Shown: piece after piece, positions 1-9,121 of the stretch
How positions within the stretch are numbered: the first letter of the stretch is position 1
Layout of the letters: the number at the start of each line of letters is the position of its first letter
Assembly (NCBI RefSeq): GCF_002950945.1
Contig: NZ_CP012673.1
Coordinates: 5,579,001 to 5,643,000 of the forward strand
Length of the DNA: 64,000 nt
Direction: 5' to 3'
Origin: Sorangium cellulosum
GTDB lineage: Bacteria > Myxococcota_A > Polyangia > Polyangiales > Polyangiaceae
Translations under genes and position numbers: made by a program
The notes under the pieces: generated by a model
What the model was told of the DNA's origin: nothing
What the model saw: only the letters and a program-made list of their open reading frames with translations
The model's database searches: none

Positions 1-1
1 G

Positions 2-550
2 GCCGAGGTCCGCGCCGGCCGCTTCCGTGAAGACCTGCTCTTCCGCCTGAGCGCCGCCGTCGTCGAGCTGCCCCCGCTCCGGCACCGGCGGCGCGAGCTG
101 CCGATCCTGGCCCGCCTGTTCCTCGCCGACGCGTGCGCCCGGGCCGGGCGGTCCGCGCTCGAGCTCTCGGAGGCCGCGCTCGCCGCGCTCTTCGCGCACC
201 CGTTCCCCGGCAACGTGCGCGAGCTCAAGAACGCGATGGAGTACGCCGCCGCCACGGCGGAAGGCGCGGTGATCGAGCCCTGGGGTCTGCCCGAGCGCAT
301 CGCCGGGATCGATCTCGCGCCGCGGCCCGCGGCGGACCCCTCGGCGCCGCCCGCCGCGGCGCCCTCCCGCTTCAAGCCCATCGCCGAGGAGCTCCGGGAG
401 ATCGAGCGCACGCGTATGTGTCAGGCGCTCGACGCCGCGGACGGGGTCCAGAAAAGGGCGGCGGCGCTGCTCGGGATGCCTGTCCGCACCTTCACGTTCA
501 AGCTCAAGCAATACGGCATCTCCGCGCGGGAAGGGAAGCGGAGCCCCTGA
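2..550 (+). CDS. Sigma-54-dependent activator, C-terminal part (5' end outside window)
   Basis: The first 182 codons visible read as the end of a sigma-54 enhancer-binding protein. The early residues GRFREDLLFRLS and the later FPGNVRELKNAMEYA are typical of the end of the AAA+ domain and its lid. A linker rich in Pro and Ala follows. The last 45 residues (IERTRMCQALDAADG ... RTFTFKLKQYGIS) form a Fis-type helix-turn-helix for DNA binding. The start, sensor domain, Walker motifs and GAFTGA loop lie upstream of the window, so the signal it responds to cannot be seen. The family is clear; the target genes are unknown. Confidence 0.9.
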   Translation, partial: AEVRAGRFREDLLFRLSAAVVELPPLRHRRRELPILARLFLADACARAGRSALELSEAALAALFAHPFPGNVRELKNAMEYAAATAEGAVIEPWGLPERIAGIDLAPRPAADPSAPPAAAPSRFKPIAEELREIERTRMCQALDAADGVQKRAAALLGMPVRTFTFKLKQYGISAREGKRSP

Positions 551-574
551 CGCGGAGGTCCCGTCCGCGCCGGC

Positions 575-937
575 TCAGAACACGAGCCGAGCCGACAGCG
601 CCGCAGCGTCGAGCGACGCGGCGGGCCGGAGCTCCAGCTTCATGCCCCCCCGATCCTCGGTGCGGTGGAGCTGTGGCCTGTTCATGAACAGCAGGGCCGT
701 CCCCGTGATCACCGTCGCTCCGCCGGCGATGGGGGCGCCGAGCGCCAGCCGGTTCTCGAGGACGCTGCCGCCGTACTCATCGCGGGCGGACGGCTCACAC
801 GACGGAACGCAGCCGTCCCGGAGGCGCTGGTCCGTTGCCCCGTGGTCCGTGCCGGCATGCCAGACCAGCCCGGCGACGAGCAGGAAGAGCTGCGCTGTCG
901 AGAGCGCGATTCGAGCGGATCGTTTGCGGGTCGTCAT
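575..937 (-). CDS. Small two-helix membrane protein, kinase-associated type
   Basis: This 120-residue protein has a hydrophobic segment near residues 10-27, a short loop with the Cys pair CVPSC, and a second hydrophobic segment around residues 69-87. Its tail ends LRPAASLDAAALSARLVF. The same arrangement (helix, CxPxC, helix, LRP tail) makes up the C-terminal half of the protein at 40267-41085, which also neighbours a Ser/Thr kinase. I read it as a short relative without the PEGA-like domain. It is divergent from the kinase-ATPase starting at 1057, with about 120 bp between them. The function is unknown. Confidence 0.6.
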   Translation of the reverse strand: MTTRKRSARIALSTAQLFLLVAGLVWHAGTDHGATDQRLRDGCVPSCEPSARDEYGGSVLENRLALGAPIAGGATVITGTALLFMNRPQLHRTEDRGGMKLELRPAASLDAAALSARLVF

Positions 938-1056
938 GACAGCCGAGCGCCTCTCTCCTCCGGGGCGTCCCTGGGACCTCCGCTCGCGCCCCCGTGTAGC
1001 ACGCGTCCGCGTGAAAGGGGTACAGGCGCGCAGGGGAACGGGACTATGCTCCCGGC

Positions 1057-3894
1057 GTGGTCGAGGGCGCTCGCGAGATGATGAGGACCCAGACGATGCC
1101 CGGTGCGGCCGCCCCGCCGTCGTCCCCGGAGCCGGTCAGGCCGCCGCCTTCGGCCGGCGACCGCGTCGGCCATTACGAGCTCCTGCGCGAGCTCGGCCGG
1201 GGGGGCATGGGCGTCGTCTTCCTGGCGCGCGACCTGCGGCTCGCTCGCCTCGTCGCGATCAAGCTCCTCAGCAAGCTGAGCGGCACCCGGGTCCAGCGCT
1301 TCCTCGTCGAAGCGCAGGCCACCGCGCGCTGCAAGCACGAGCATATCGTGACGATCCACGAGGTGAACGAGCACGACGGATTCCCGTACATGGTGCTCGA
1401 GTACATCGAGGGGCAGAGCCTGCGCGCCTGGATGAACCAGCGCAAACCCGCCGACGCCCCCGGCCGGGCGCGGGCGGCGCCGGTCCCGCCCGGCCTGGCC
1501 GTCGAGATGATGGTCCCCGTCGCGCGTGCGCTCGCGCGCGCGCACACGTCCGGCATCGTTCATCGTGATCTCAAGCCAGAGAACGTCATGCTGGACGCCT
1601 CGGGCGCGATCAAGGTGGTCGATTTCGGCGTCGCCTCGCTGCGCGATCACGAGGCGAGCCCCGTGGCGGAGCGCCCTGTCGCCGAGGACATGCGCCTGAC
1701 CCGCACGGGCGCCCTGGTGGGCACGCTGCCTTACATGTCCCCCGAGCAGTGGGCAGGGAAGGAGATCGACGCGTCCAGCGATGTCTGGGCGGTGGGCGTC
1801 ATGCTCCACGAGCTCGTGCTCGGCGCACACCCGCTCGCGCCGTGCAGGATGGCGGACCTCATCGCGGTGGCGCAGCTCGATCAGCCGATGCCCGAGGTCA
1901 GCGCGCGCCACCCGGAGGTCGGCGCGCTCGGCGCGATCGTCGACCGCTGCCTGCGCAAGCGCAAGGCCGAGCGGTTCGCCTCCGCGCAGGAGCTCCTGGC
2001 CGAGCTCTTGCCCCTCCTGCCCGGACGCCGGGAGATCCACCTCGGCGCCGACGAGAGCCCGTTCGCCGGCCTCTCGTCCTTCCAGGAGGGCGACGCCGAC
2101 CGCTTCTTCGGCCGCGCGCAGGACCTCGCGGGCGTGGTCGCGCGCCTGCGCAACCAGCCGCTGCTCGCGATCGCGGGCGCGTCGGGCGTGGGCAAGTCGT
2201 CGCTCGTGCGGGCCGGCGTGATCCCGGCGCTCAAGCGCTCCGGCGAGGGCTGGGAGGCGCTCGTCCTGCGGCCCGGGCGCGAGCCGATGGCGGCGCTCGT
2301 GGAGCTGTTCAGCCACCCCGCGGTGACGCTGAGCGCCGACGTGCAGGAGCTCGCCCCGCAGGGCGGCGCCGCGGCGCGCGCGGCCCTGGCCACGCGGCTC
2401 GGCGCCGAGCCCGGCCTGCTCGGCGCCGCGCTGCGCGCGTGGGCGAACCGCACGCAGAAGCGCCTCTTGCTGTTCATCGATCAGTTCGAGGAGCTCATCA
2501 CGCTCGGCGCCCCGGCCGAGGCGCGCGCGGCGTTCCTCGCGTGCCTCGAGGGCATCGCCGACGACGCGTCGTCGCCGCTCCGGGTCGTGCTGTCGGTGCG
2601 GTCGGATTTCCTCGAGCGGATGGCCGAGCACGAGCATTTCCTGGCGGCGATGACCCGGGGCCTCGTGTTCCTCCGGCCGATGGGGCGCGAGGGCCTGCGC
2701 GAGGCGCTGGTGAAGCCGGTGGAGGCGGCGCGGCACGAGATCGAGGATCCGGCGATGGTCGAGGGCATCCTCGACGCCCTGGAGACCACACGCGGCGCGC
2801 TGCCGCTGCTCCAGTTCACCGCGGCGAGGCTCTGGGAGATGCGCGATCGGGGGCGGCGGCTGCTCACGCGGGCGAGCTACGAGGCGCTCGGGGGCGTGGC
2901 CGGCGCGCTGGCGAGCCACGCGGACACGCTGCTGGCCGGGATGAGCGAGCGTCAGGCGAGGCTCTCGCGGGCGGTGCTGGAGCGGCTGGTGACGCCGGAG
3001 CGGACGCGGGCCGTGGCCAGCCTGGGCGAGCTCTGCGAGCTGCCCGGGGACCCGGGCGAGATCGAGCGGGTGGTGGGCCTGCTCGCCGACGGGCGGCTCC
3101 TGGCGATCGAGAAGGGGAGCGACCGCGCGGGCAGCACCGTGGAGCTGGTCCACGAGTCGCTCATCGAGCGGTGGCCGACCCTCAAGCGCTGGCTCGACGA
3201 GAGCCAGGAGGACGCCGTGTTCCTGGACCGGCTGCGCGCGGCGGCCCGGCTCTGGGACGCGAGCGGCCGCGCCGCGGACACGCTCTGGCGCGGCAAGGTC
3301 GCCGAGGAGGCGCGCGGCTTTCGCGAGCGTCACCGGGGCGCGCTGCCGGAGCGGGAGCGGCTCTTCCTGGAGGAGGTGCTCCGGCTGGCCGACCACACGC
3401 AGCGGCGGCGGCGCCGCCTCGTCAGCGGGGTCATCGCGGCGCTGTCGATCCTGGTCGGCGCGGCGGGGGCGGGGATCGTGAAGCTGACCCGCCAGAACGG
3501 GGTGATCACGGAGCAGCTCGACGCGATCCGGAGGACGGAGGACACGCTGAAGACGGCGCTCGCGAGCGAGGAGGCGCAGCGGAGCGCGGCCGAGAGGGCG
3601 CGGCAGGAGAGCGAGGCCGAGCGGCGGCGGGCCGAGCAGATGCAGCGCGAGGCGGAGCAGGCCCGGGACCGCGCCGAGGCCGAGGCGGCGCGGGCCCGCG
3701 CCGCGGCGGGCGAGGCGCGGGCGGCGCGGGACACGGCGCAGCGCTCCGAGGCCGAGGCGCGCGAGGCCGAGGGGAAGGCCACCGAGGAGGAGCGGAAGGC
3801 GCGGGAGGCCGCGGAGGCCGCGCTGCGGAGCAAGCGCGAGCAGGAGCAGCTCATCCGGCGGACCGTGGGGAACATCGGGGAGAGATTGAAGTAG
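1057..3894 (+). CDS. Ser/Thr protein kinase fused to a STAND-type ATPase with coiled-coil tail
   Basis: Residues about 40-300 are a Hanks kinase: glycine loop LGRGGMGVVF, catalytic Lys in VAIKLL, HRDLKPEN near residue 169, DFG near 189, and the segment GTLPYMSPEQW. Residues about 345-770 are a STAND/NACHT-like ATPase with P-loop GASGVGKSS near 375 and Walker B LLLFIDQFEEL. One membrane helix lies near 788-810, and an Ala/Glu/Arg-rich coiled coil runs to the end. Many relatives continue into WD40 repeats; this one stops after the coil. The GTG start is preceded by a TATGCT box six bases away, which suggests a leaderless transcript; in-frame ATGs at 1078 and 1081 are alternatives. The product is probably a membrane-anchored signalling protein. 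Its substrate is unknown. Confidence 0.9.
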   Translation: MVEGAREMMRTQTMPGAAAPPSSPEPVRPPPSAGDRVGHYELLRELGRGGMGVVFLARDLRLARLVAIKLLSKLSGTRVQRFLVEAQATARCKHEHIVTIHEVNEHDGFPYMVLEYIEGQSLRAWMNQRKPADAPGRARAAPVPPGLAVEMMVPVARALARAHTSGIVHRDLKPENVMLDASGAIKVVDFGVASLRDHEASPVAERPVAEDMRLTRTGALVGTLPYMSPEQWAGKEIDASSDVWAVGVMLHELVLGAHPLAPCRMADLIAVAQLDQPMPEVSARHPEVGALGAIVDRCLRKRKAERFASAQELLAELLPLLPGRREIHLGADESPFAGLSSFQEGDADRFFGRAQDLAGVVARLRNQPLLAIAGASGVGKSSLVRAGVIPALKRSGEGWEALVLRPGREPMAALVELFSHPAVTLSADVQELAPQGGAAARAALATRLGAEPGLLGAALRAWANRTQKRLLLFIDQFEELITLGAPAEARAAFLACLEGIADDASSPLRVVLSVRSDFLERMAEHEHFLAAMTRGLVFLRPMGREGLREALVKPVEAARHEIEDPAMVEGILDALETTRGALPLLQFTAARLWEMRDRGRRLLTRASYEALGGVAGALASHADTLLAGMSERQARLSRAVLERLVTPERTRAVASLGELCELPGDPGEIERVVGLLADGRLLAIEKGSDRAGSTVELVHESLIERWPTLKRWLDESQEDAVFLDRLRAAARLWDASGRAADTLWRGKVAEEARGFRERHRGALPERERLFLEEVLRLADHTQRRRRRLVSGVIAALSILVGAAGAGIVKLTRQNGVITEQLDAIRRTEDTLKTALASEEAQRSAAERARQESEAERRRAEQMQREAEQARDRAEAEAARARAAAGEARAARDTAQRSEAEAREAEGKATEEERKAREAAEAALRSKREQEQLIRRTVGNIGERLK

Positions 3895-4079
3895 CGGGCG
3901 CCGCCGGAGGCGCGCCGCGAGGAGGTGCGTGACGGGCCTCGTCAGGTCGCGCATGTCGTTTCCCGGCGGCGAGGTCGGCGCAGGTGCTGCTGCCATTGGC
4001 TGCGAGGAGAGCAAAGCTTGCATTTCATCCAGGTGCGGCGCGCTGCGCTGGAGCGTTCCCTGACCTCGAGGCTGTACGG

Positions 4080-6062
4080 CTACCGCGGCAGTGCTGTTCG
4101 GTTGTGACGGTAGACGGCTCCGTCCTGGCCGACGACAAATGACGAGCTCCCGGCGCCCCACACCCCGAGAAATTGGCGATATGTCGTGGAATCGAGCTTG
4201 AGCCAGGAGATCCCGTCATAGTGCAGGAGCGTGCCCAGATCACCCACAGCAAAGACATCCTGCGGCCCGTTTCCCCACACGCCCCACAACATCTCCGTTG
4301 TGGGCAAGGTCATGTCCTGCCAACCCTGGCCGTCGTAGTGCAGGATCGTGCCGTAATTGCCCACGACGAAGACATCCTCCGGCCCGCTCCCCCACACGTC
4401 GTTCAACGATTGCAACGTGGGCAAGGTCATGTCTTCCTGCCAGTCCTGGCCGTCGTAGCGCAGGATCGTGCCGATATCACCTCCCTCACTCGCGCGTTTA
4501 CTACCCACGGCAAAGACATCGCTCGGCCCGCTCCCCCACACGTCGTTCAACCATTCCGATGTGGACGAGGTCATGTCCAGCCACTCATGGCCGTCGTAGT
4601 GCAGGATCGTGCTGCGTTCACCCACAGCATAGACATCCTGCGGCCCGCTGCCCCACACGCCGTATAACCACTCCGACGTGGGCGAGGTGACGTTCAGCAA
4701 CTCCTGGCCGTCGTAGTGCAGGATCACGCCGCTACCACCCACGGAAAAGACATCCTCCGGCCCGCTCCCCCACACGCCTAGCAACCATTCTCCCGTATAG
4801 GGAAGGGGCACGACCAGGGGCGAGTCCATGCCTTGCCACTCCTTGCCGTCGTAGTGCAGGATCACGCCGTCGACACCCACGGCAAAGACATCCTCCGGCC
4901 CGCTGCCCCAGACGCCCCGCAACGAATGTACCGTTCCGGGGGGCGCCGCGGGCAAGGTCATGGTCTGCCACGCCAATCCGTCGTAGTGCAGGACCGTGCC
5001 TGAATCGCCCACGGCAAAGACATCCTCCGAGCCGCTCCCCCATACGCCCAGCAACGAGCCGCTCCAAAACATCTCGGGCAACGTCATGGGTTCCCAGTCC
5101 TGGCCGTCGTAGTGCAGGATCGCGCTCGACGCGTCGTCGGTACCCACGGCAAAGACATCCTCCGGCCCGCTCCCCCACACGCCGAACAGCCGTCCCTCCG
5201 ATGTGGGCGAGATCATGGCCTGCCAGTTCTGGCCGTTGTAGTGCAGGATCGCGCCGCTACCACCCACGGCAAAGACATCCTGTGGCCCGCTTCCCCACAC
5301 GCCCTGCAACGGTTGCGACGTAACGGGCTCCTGCCGACTCCAGTTCCAGACTCCGCACGGCGTGGCGGACACCTCATCGCAGGAGTTGATGCACGCCGGG
5401 CGGCCGAAATCGTAGCGCAGGTAGAAGCAGGATGTCATGACTGGCACGTCGGGGTCGCAGACTTCATCCTGCGCCAGTTTCCCGTCGCCGCAATGTACCT
5501 TGCAGTCGTGCCTGCAGTACCCGCGGAGATCCGAGTTCTGGTCACCGCGGCATAGCCGGTCGGTGGCAGAGATTTCGCCGGCGCCGCAGTCGCATATCTC
5601 CCCGCGTACCACATCGACGATGCCGTTGCCGCAGCGCTCGTTGGACTTGCAGTCGGCGCTGCATCCGTCGCCGTCGAGCTCGTCGCCGTCGTCGCAGACC
5701 TCGTTCCGCACGGCGTCGGTGATGCCGTTGCCGCAGCGCTCGTTGGACTTGCAGTCGGCGCTGCATCCATCGCCGTCGAGCTCGTCGCCGTCGTCGCAGA
5801 TCTCGCGGCTCTCTTTGACCCCGTTGCCACACTCGTCGAGGTGGTCGGGGGCGACACACAGAAGCCTGCCCTCCTCGCTCCGGAGGCACTCATGGTCGAT
5901 CGGGCAAAAGCTCTCGCCGCAAGGCTTCCCGCCGTGGAGGCATGCACCCGTGACGGCGATCAGCGCCGTCACGAACACGATCGCCACGACGTGACGAGGC
6001 GCCCAGCCGCCCCGCGGAGGGCCCGTGACGTTCCCGTTCCTGTCCATGCCCCGCATCCGCAT
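4080..6062 (-). CDS. Lipoprotein with DUF4215 Cys-rich repeats and ten VWGSGPEDVFAVG repeats
   Basis: The N-terminus carries a membrane segment and a lipobox (VTGAC), so it is probably a lipidated surface protein. Residues about 70-170 hold DUF4215-type repeats of the form CGNGxxxxxEICDDGDELD with CSADCKS, common in myxobacterial surface proteins. From about residue 230 to the end there are ten repeats of roughly 40 residues with the core GVWGSGPEDVFAVG and ILHYDG, which look like beta-propeller blades. A GAGGAGGG ribosome site lies five bases before the ATG and supports this start. The DNA is itself repetitive across 4200-5330. The role is unknown; adhesion or binding is only a guess. Confidence 0.8.
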   Translation of the reverse strand: MRMRGMDRNGNVTGPPRGGWAPRHVVAIVFVTALIAVTGACLHGGKPCGESFCPIDHECLRSEEGRLLCVAPDHLDECGNGVKESREICDDGDELDGDGCSADCKSNERCGNGITDAVRNEVCDDGDELDGDGCSADCKSNERCGNGIVDVVRGEICDCGAGEISATDRLCRGDQNSDLRGYCRHDCKVHCGDGKLAQDEVCDPDVPVMTSCFYLRYDFGRPACINSCDEVSATPCGVWNWSRQEPVTSQPLQGVWGSGPQDVFAVGGSGAILHYNGQNWQAMISPTSEGRLFGVWGSGPEDVFAVGTDDASSAILHYDGQDWEPMTLPEMFWSGSLLGVWGSGSEDVFAVGDSGTVLHYDGLAWQTMTLPAAPPGTVHSLRGVWGSGPEDVFAVGVDGVILHYDGKEWQGMDSPLVVPLPYTGEWLLGVWGSGPEDVFSVGGSGVILHYDGQELLNVTSPTSEWLYGVWGSGPQDVYAVGERSTILHYDGHEWLDMTSSTSEWLNDVWGSGPSDVFAVGSKRASEGGDIGTILRYDGQDWQEDMTLPTLQSLNDVWGSGPEDVFVVGNYGTILHYDGQGWQDMTLPTTEMLWGVWGNGPQDVFAVGDLGTLLHYDGISWLKLDSTTYRQFLGVWGAGSSSFVVGQDGAVYRHNRTALPR

Positions 6063-6328
6063 CCATGCCCTCCTCGAACCCTCGCTGCTTCATCTCCCGG
6101 CGGCCCAGCAGCTCGCTCCGGGTACCACAAAGCCGCCGGTCGTACGTGGCACGCCGCGTAAACAAACAGCATGCCACATCCGCGCCGCCGAGAGCGGCCG
6201 CCATCGTGCCCCCGTGCCGTGTGGTGCCGCCGCGACGCCTCTGGCCCAGACGCTCGGAGCTGGAGGCGGCGCACGGGGCGTCCGCTGTGTCGCCTCGGCT
6301 TGTGCGTAGCGCGGGGTCGGCGCGTGAT

Positions 6329-6393
6329 GGCAATCCTTGCCGCGCCTTTGCCCCGCAGCGCTGGCAATCTTTGCCACAAAGGCAACGCTTGCC
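6329..6393. repeat. Alternating GGCAA / TTGCC short inverted repeats
   Basis: Seven half-sites alternate in orientation within 65 bases: GGCAA at 6329, TTGCC at 6337, TTTGCC at 6347, GGCAA at 6363, TTTGCC at 6370, AGGCAA at 6380 and TTGCC at 6389. Neighbouring pairs can form small hairpins or dyad sites, for example TTTGCC-ACAA-AGGCAA. It could be a multi-operator site or a remnant of a repeated element. Confidence 0.55.
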
Positions 6394-6630
6394 ATGCACG
6401 CCGGCTCAGGGCGCGGGGCGACCGCGCGGCGCGGCTGGAGCGGCGCGGCTGGAGCGGCGCACCGCGCAGCCCGTTTGTCCTCGGGGAACCAGGTGTCGAA
6501 TGTCCGGGCCCGGCGCTCGGGAGACGCGGTGATTGTCAGTCGGCCAGTGCAAGACGGCAATCGACATCTGCGGGTGAGCGCACCGCTCGATCCTGCCGGG
6601 CCGGGCGCCCTCCCGTCCCGTCGGGCAAGG

Positions 6631-6717
6631 GGCGCTTGCGCAAGTCCTCGCGCAGCATGCGCAGCGGGCACGGCCGGCGCCCTGCGCGTCCTGCGCGAGG
6701 ATTTGCACAAGCGCGCC
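6631..6717. repeat. Long imperfect inverted repeat (about 34-bp arms, 17-base loop)
   Basis: The left arm, 6631-6664, begins GGCGCTTGCGCAAGTCCTCG. The right arm, 6682-6717, reads on the opposite strand GGCGCGCTTGTGCAAATCCT and onwards. The two match over most of their length with a few mismatches. As RNA it would make one large hairpin. No coding gene spans it. Confidence 0.6.
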
Positions 6718-6947
6718 CAACGAAAGAAAACAACACCTCATTTTCGCGGCGTTTCCAGGGCGCCGACATCAGGGCACACCGCTTGTTAGGGGCCGGGTCG
6801 TCCTGCGACGCGACCCCGGCCGAGCGCAGCGGCGGCGGCCGGCATGGGGATGCGGCCTCACCCTGGGGAGCGTGCGGGTCTCGATGGCGGCCGGGTCCGG
6901 CGCCGCCTCGATTGGTTCACGCCTGCTTCCCACGAGGAGAGACAGAG

Positions 6948-7538
6948 ATGATCATGAACGACCGAACTTCACGTCGCGGCGTCGCCCTGACGGCGGGCCT
7001 CATCGCGCTGAGCGCGCTCGGGGCAAGCGCCTGCGTCACGACGCCGACCGACGGAGAGGCCCTCGCCTCTCCCGTCGCCGCCACGACCATCCAGGGGTAC
7101 GCGCTGACGGCGAGCGCGCCCGTGGTGGTGCAGGCGCTCAACTACAAGACGGGGCAGTGGGACACGATCGGCCAGGGCGCCGCGAGCCCGACCGTGACCA
7201 TCCCCCAGAACACGACCGGGCAGAACCCGGCGCTCTACGCGTTCTCCGTCACGGCGCGCGTCGCGTCCGAGAGCGACCCGCGGACGTTCTGCCGCTGGAT
7301 CAACTACGACTCGAGCTGCGATACGAGCACGATCGCCGACATCGGCGCCTGCGACTTCGCCAAGGTGCGCGTGCAGGTCGGCGGCTTCAACGCCATGACC
7401 TTCTACAGCGACGGCAGCACGTGCATCCAGCAGGAGATGGCGGCGGGCGCGAACGCCGTCAACGCAGCCATCACATGCCAGTCGAACGAGTCGCCCGTCC
7501 TGACGCTGCGCTCGACGACGGACATCTGCATCCTCTGA
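6948..7538 (+). CDS. Predicted lipoprotein of unknown function
   Basis: A 196-residue protein with an N-terminal signal ending in LSALGASAC, a good lipobox. The start is set by GAGGAG about ten bases upstream of the ATG at 6948; the frame stays open further 5' only because of the high G+C. The mature part has four Cys that could form two disulfides (around RTFCRW, SSCDT, GACDF and TCIQQ) plus two more near the C-terminus. The first half looks like a beta-rich secreted domain. I recognise no family. It is convergent with the next gene, 16 bp away. Confidence 0.7.
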   Translation: MIMNDRTSRRGVALTAGLIALSALGASACVTTPTDGEALASPVAATTIQGYALTASAPVVVQALNYKTGQWDTIGQGAASPTVTIPQNTTGQNPALYAFSVTARVASESDPRTFCRWINYDSSCDTSTIADIGACDFAKVRVQVGGFNAMTFYSDGSTCIQQEMAAGANAVNAAITCQSNESPVLTLRSTTDICIL

Positions 7539-7554
7539 ACGAGCCTGGCCGGGA

Positions 7555-8220
7555 TCACGGTAACCTGCCGGACGTCGGGTTCGCGCGGAGGGCCGGCGGC
7601 GGCGGCGCAGCGAGCGCGGATCGCAGGCGCGTCTCCCACGCGGTGCCCTCTGCGTGGGGCAGGAGCGCCTGCAGGAGCTCGCCCGGCGCCGGGCGCGACA
7701 CGGGCTCCAGCGCGAACTCGGAGGGCGAAAAGACGTTCGCCTCGACGGGGCGGTAGCGCCAGGAGCCCATGTAATAGATGCCCGGTCGATCCACCACGAC
7801 CCAGATGGGGCTGGCCTCCGGCGACAGCGCGTAGGTGCCCATGCTGGTCCTCATGAACCCGTGACTGCTCCCGAGCTGGCTCACGAAGTAAGTGCCCCGC
7901 GGCACGTACTCCGCATAGAAGGTGCCCCCGTCGAGCCGCAGCCGGATGAACTCGGTCACCTCGCCGCCCTCCCAGCCTCGCAGGATGACGTAGTCGATCT
8001 CGGTCGGCAGCTCCTCGAGGTCGATATGGCCGAACACGAACGAGTGATCCGGCGACGTCGGGTCCTCGATGCGAGGCGACGGGTTGCACGCCCCCGACGA
8101 CAGCACCAGCGCGAACCCTGCCGCGACGGCCCCCCACCGTCCCGGCGCTCCGCGCCTCCGCGCCTCCGCGCCATACCCCACGTTCGCCCCTCCACCCATC
8201 GATCCGCCCTCCATGCTCAT
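7555..8220 (-). CDS. Predicted lipoprotein, unknown function
   Basis: A 221-residue protein. The signal segment GAVAAGFALVLSSGAC is followed by a Pro-rich stretch and a globular part with many Tyr and Trp residues (DRPGIYYMGSWRYRPVEANVF). The pattern EYVPRGTYFVSQLG suggests a beta-sandwich that might resemble carboxypeptidase-regulatory-like folds, but I cannot assign it. Several in-frame ATGs exist (8277, 8220, 8214, 8199). I chose 8220 because it leaves a reasonable n-region before the lipobox. Confidence 0.65.
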   Translation of the reverse strand: MSMEGGSMGGGANVGYGAEARRRGAPGRWGAVAAGFALVLSSGACNPSPRIEDPTSPDHSFVFGHIDLEELPTEIDYVILRGWEGGEVTEFIRLRLDGGTFYAEYVPRGTYFVSQLGSSHGFMRTSMGTYALSPEASPIWVVVDRPGIYYMGSWRYRPVEANVFSPSEFALEPVSRPAPGELLQALLPHAEGTAWETRLRSALAAPPPPALRANPTSGRLP

Positions 8221-8540
8221 GTAAGCCGACGTACCACAGCGTCGTGCAATCTGAAAAGCGCCGACAACGAGGAGCACAAAAGCTGCCGTTTCATGGCCGT
8301 CGCCGACCTCGACGTCTGAGGCGGGGGATCCGCGCCGAGCATGTCACCGAGGGGCGAGCCCTCCCGTGCCAGAGGACACCTGGTGGAGGCTCACGCCGTC
8401 AGCGTGGTGGCTCGCACCTCCATCGCCCCGCGGGCGCCCGCCCCGGGGCGGCGCCGGCGGGAGCGCGAAAACCCAGTGGAATCCGACGTTTCCGCGGATC
8501 CTGGTCGGGCCGTACGGCCAGCCGAAGCGCTCCGACGACC

Positions 8541-8556
8541 TGGCCCGGCGGTTGCT
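8541..8556 (+). promoter_or_regulatory. Candidate sigma-54 promoter for lipoprotein copy A
   Basis: TGGCCCGGCGGTTGCT matches the -24/-12 consensus TGGCACGNNNNTTGCW with exact GG-N10-GC spacing and one clear mismatch. It is conserved base for base in the second copy at 12336-12351. It lies about 120 bases before the start codon. Confidence 0.55.
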
Positions 8557-8674
8557 CTATCGGGATGCGACGCCGCGAGACAGCGACGAGGGCCACGGGG
8601 GTAAGTCGATATCCCGAGAGGCAGCCGAGACGCCGTTTCGCGAGCGTGAACACCCAATCCAAGGACATGCCATC

Positions 8675-9121
8675 ATGAACATGAAGAACCTGCTCCTGTG
8701 CTCGCTCCTCTCGTCCTTCGCGCTCGTCGGGTGCATCGGCGAGCCGCTCGACGGCGACCTCGAAGGCGACGATGCGACCGACACGGTGGAGGCCGTGGGC
8801 GAGGGCGCCGAGGCGATCATCGGGCCCGGCGGGGAGGAAGGCGGCGGGACGATCACCAGGAACGTGAACCTCTCCTGCTCGATCACCTATCCGAGCATCT
8901 TCAACGTGCACGCCGAGATCAAGAACACCTCGGTCTATGCGGTGCCCGACTACGCGAAGATCACGTTGACCGTGACGCACTACTACGGCTCTCCGGGGCC
9001 CTACACCAGCTCGTTCAATGGGCCGCTCGCCAAGGGGGAGAAGAAGCTCGTCCCCCTCTCGCATCCCGGCGCGCTCGACGCCTACGGCTGCACCGCCAAG
9101 GCCACCTGGATCGTCGACTGA
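8675..9121 (+). CDS. Small lipoprotein, copy A of a duplicated pair
   Basis: A 148-residue protein with a short signal ending LVGCIG, a lipobox. An acidic, Gly-rich linker (residues about 25-55) is followed by a compact domain of about 90 residues: NVNLSCSITYPSIFNVHAEI, then ITLTVTHYYGSPGPY. It looks like an Ig-like or beta-sandwich domain with two Cys that may pair. The second copy at 12470 differs at only about ten residues, mostly in the linker. The function is unknown. A sigma-54-like promoter lies upstream, so expression may be conditional. Confidence 0.75.
   Translation: MNMKNLLLCSLLSSFALVGCIGEPLDGDLEGDDATDTVEAVGEGAEAIIGPGGEEGGGTITRNVNLSCSITYPSIFNVHAEIKNTSVYAVPDYAKITLTVTHYYGSPGPYTSSFNGPLAKGEKKLVPLSHPGALDAYGCTAKATWIVD

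Larger units (their letters stand above)
6063..6947. other. Non-coding stretch with two unusual repeat structures
   Basis: I see no convincing gene in this 885-base gap. It holds an alternating GGCAA/TTGCC array (6329-6393) and a long imperfect inverted repeat (6631-6717), described separately. The last 40 bases carry the GAGGAG ribosome site of the gene at 6948. Confidence 0.5.

Noticed and set aside
934..4161. Very long open frames on the strand opposite the kinase, and similar antisense frames across the window
   Set aside because: They are Arg/Leu/Pro/Ala/Gly-rich with no recognisable domain. They arise because codons ending in G or C leave few stops in other frames at this G+C content.
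6329..6341. TGGCAATCCTTGCC-like sequence as a sigma-54 promoter
   Set aside because: The spacing between GG and GC is two bases too short; it fits the alternating repeat instead.
6773..6788. GGGCACACCGCTTGTT as a sigma-54 promoter for the gene at 6948
   Set aside because: The -12 GC is GT, and the match is otherwise weak.
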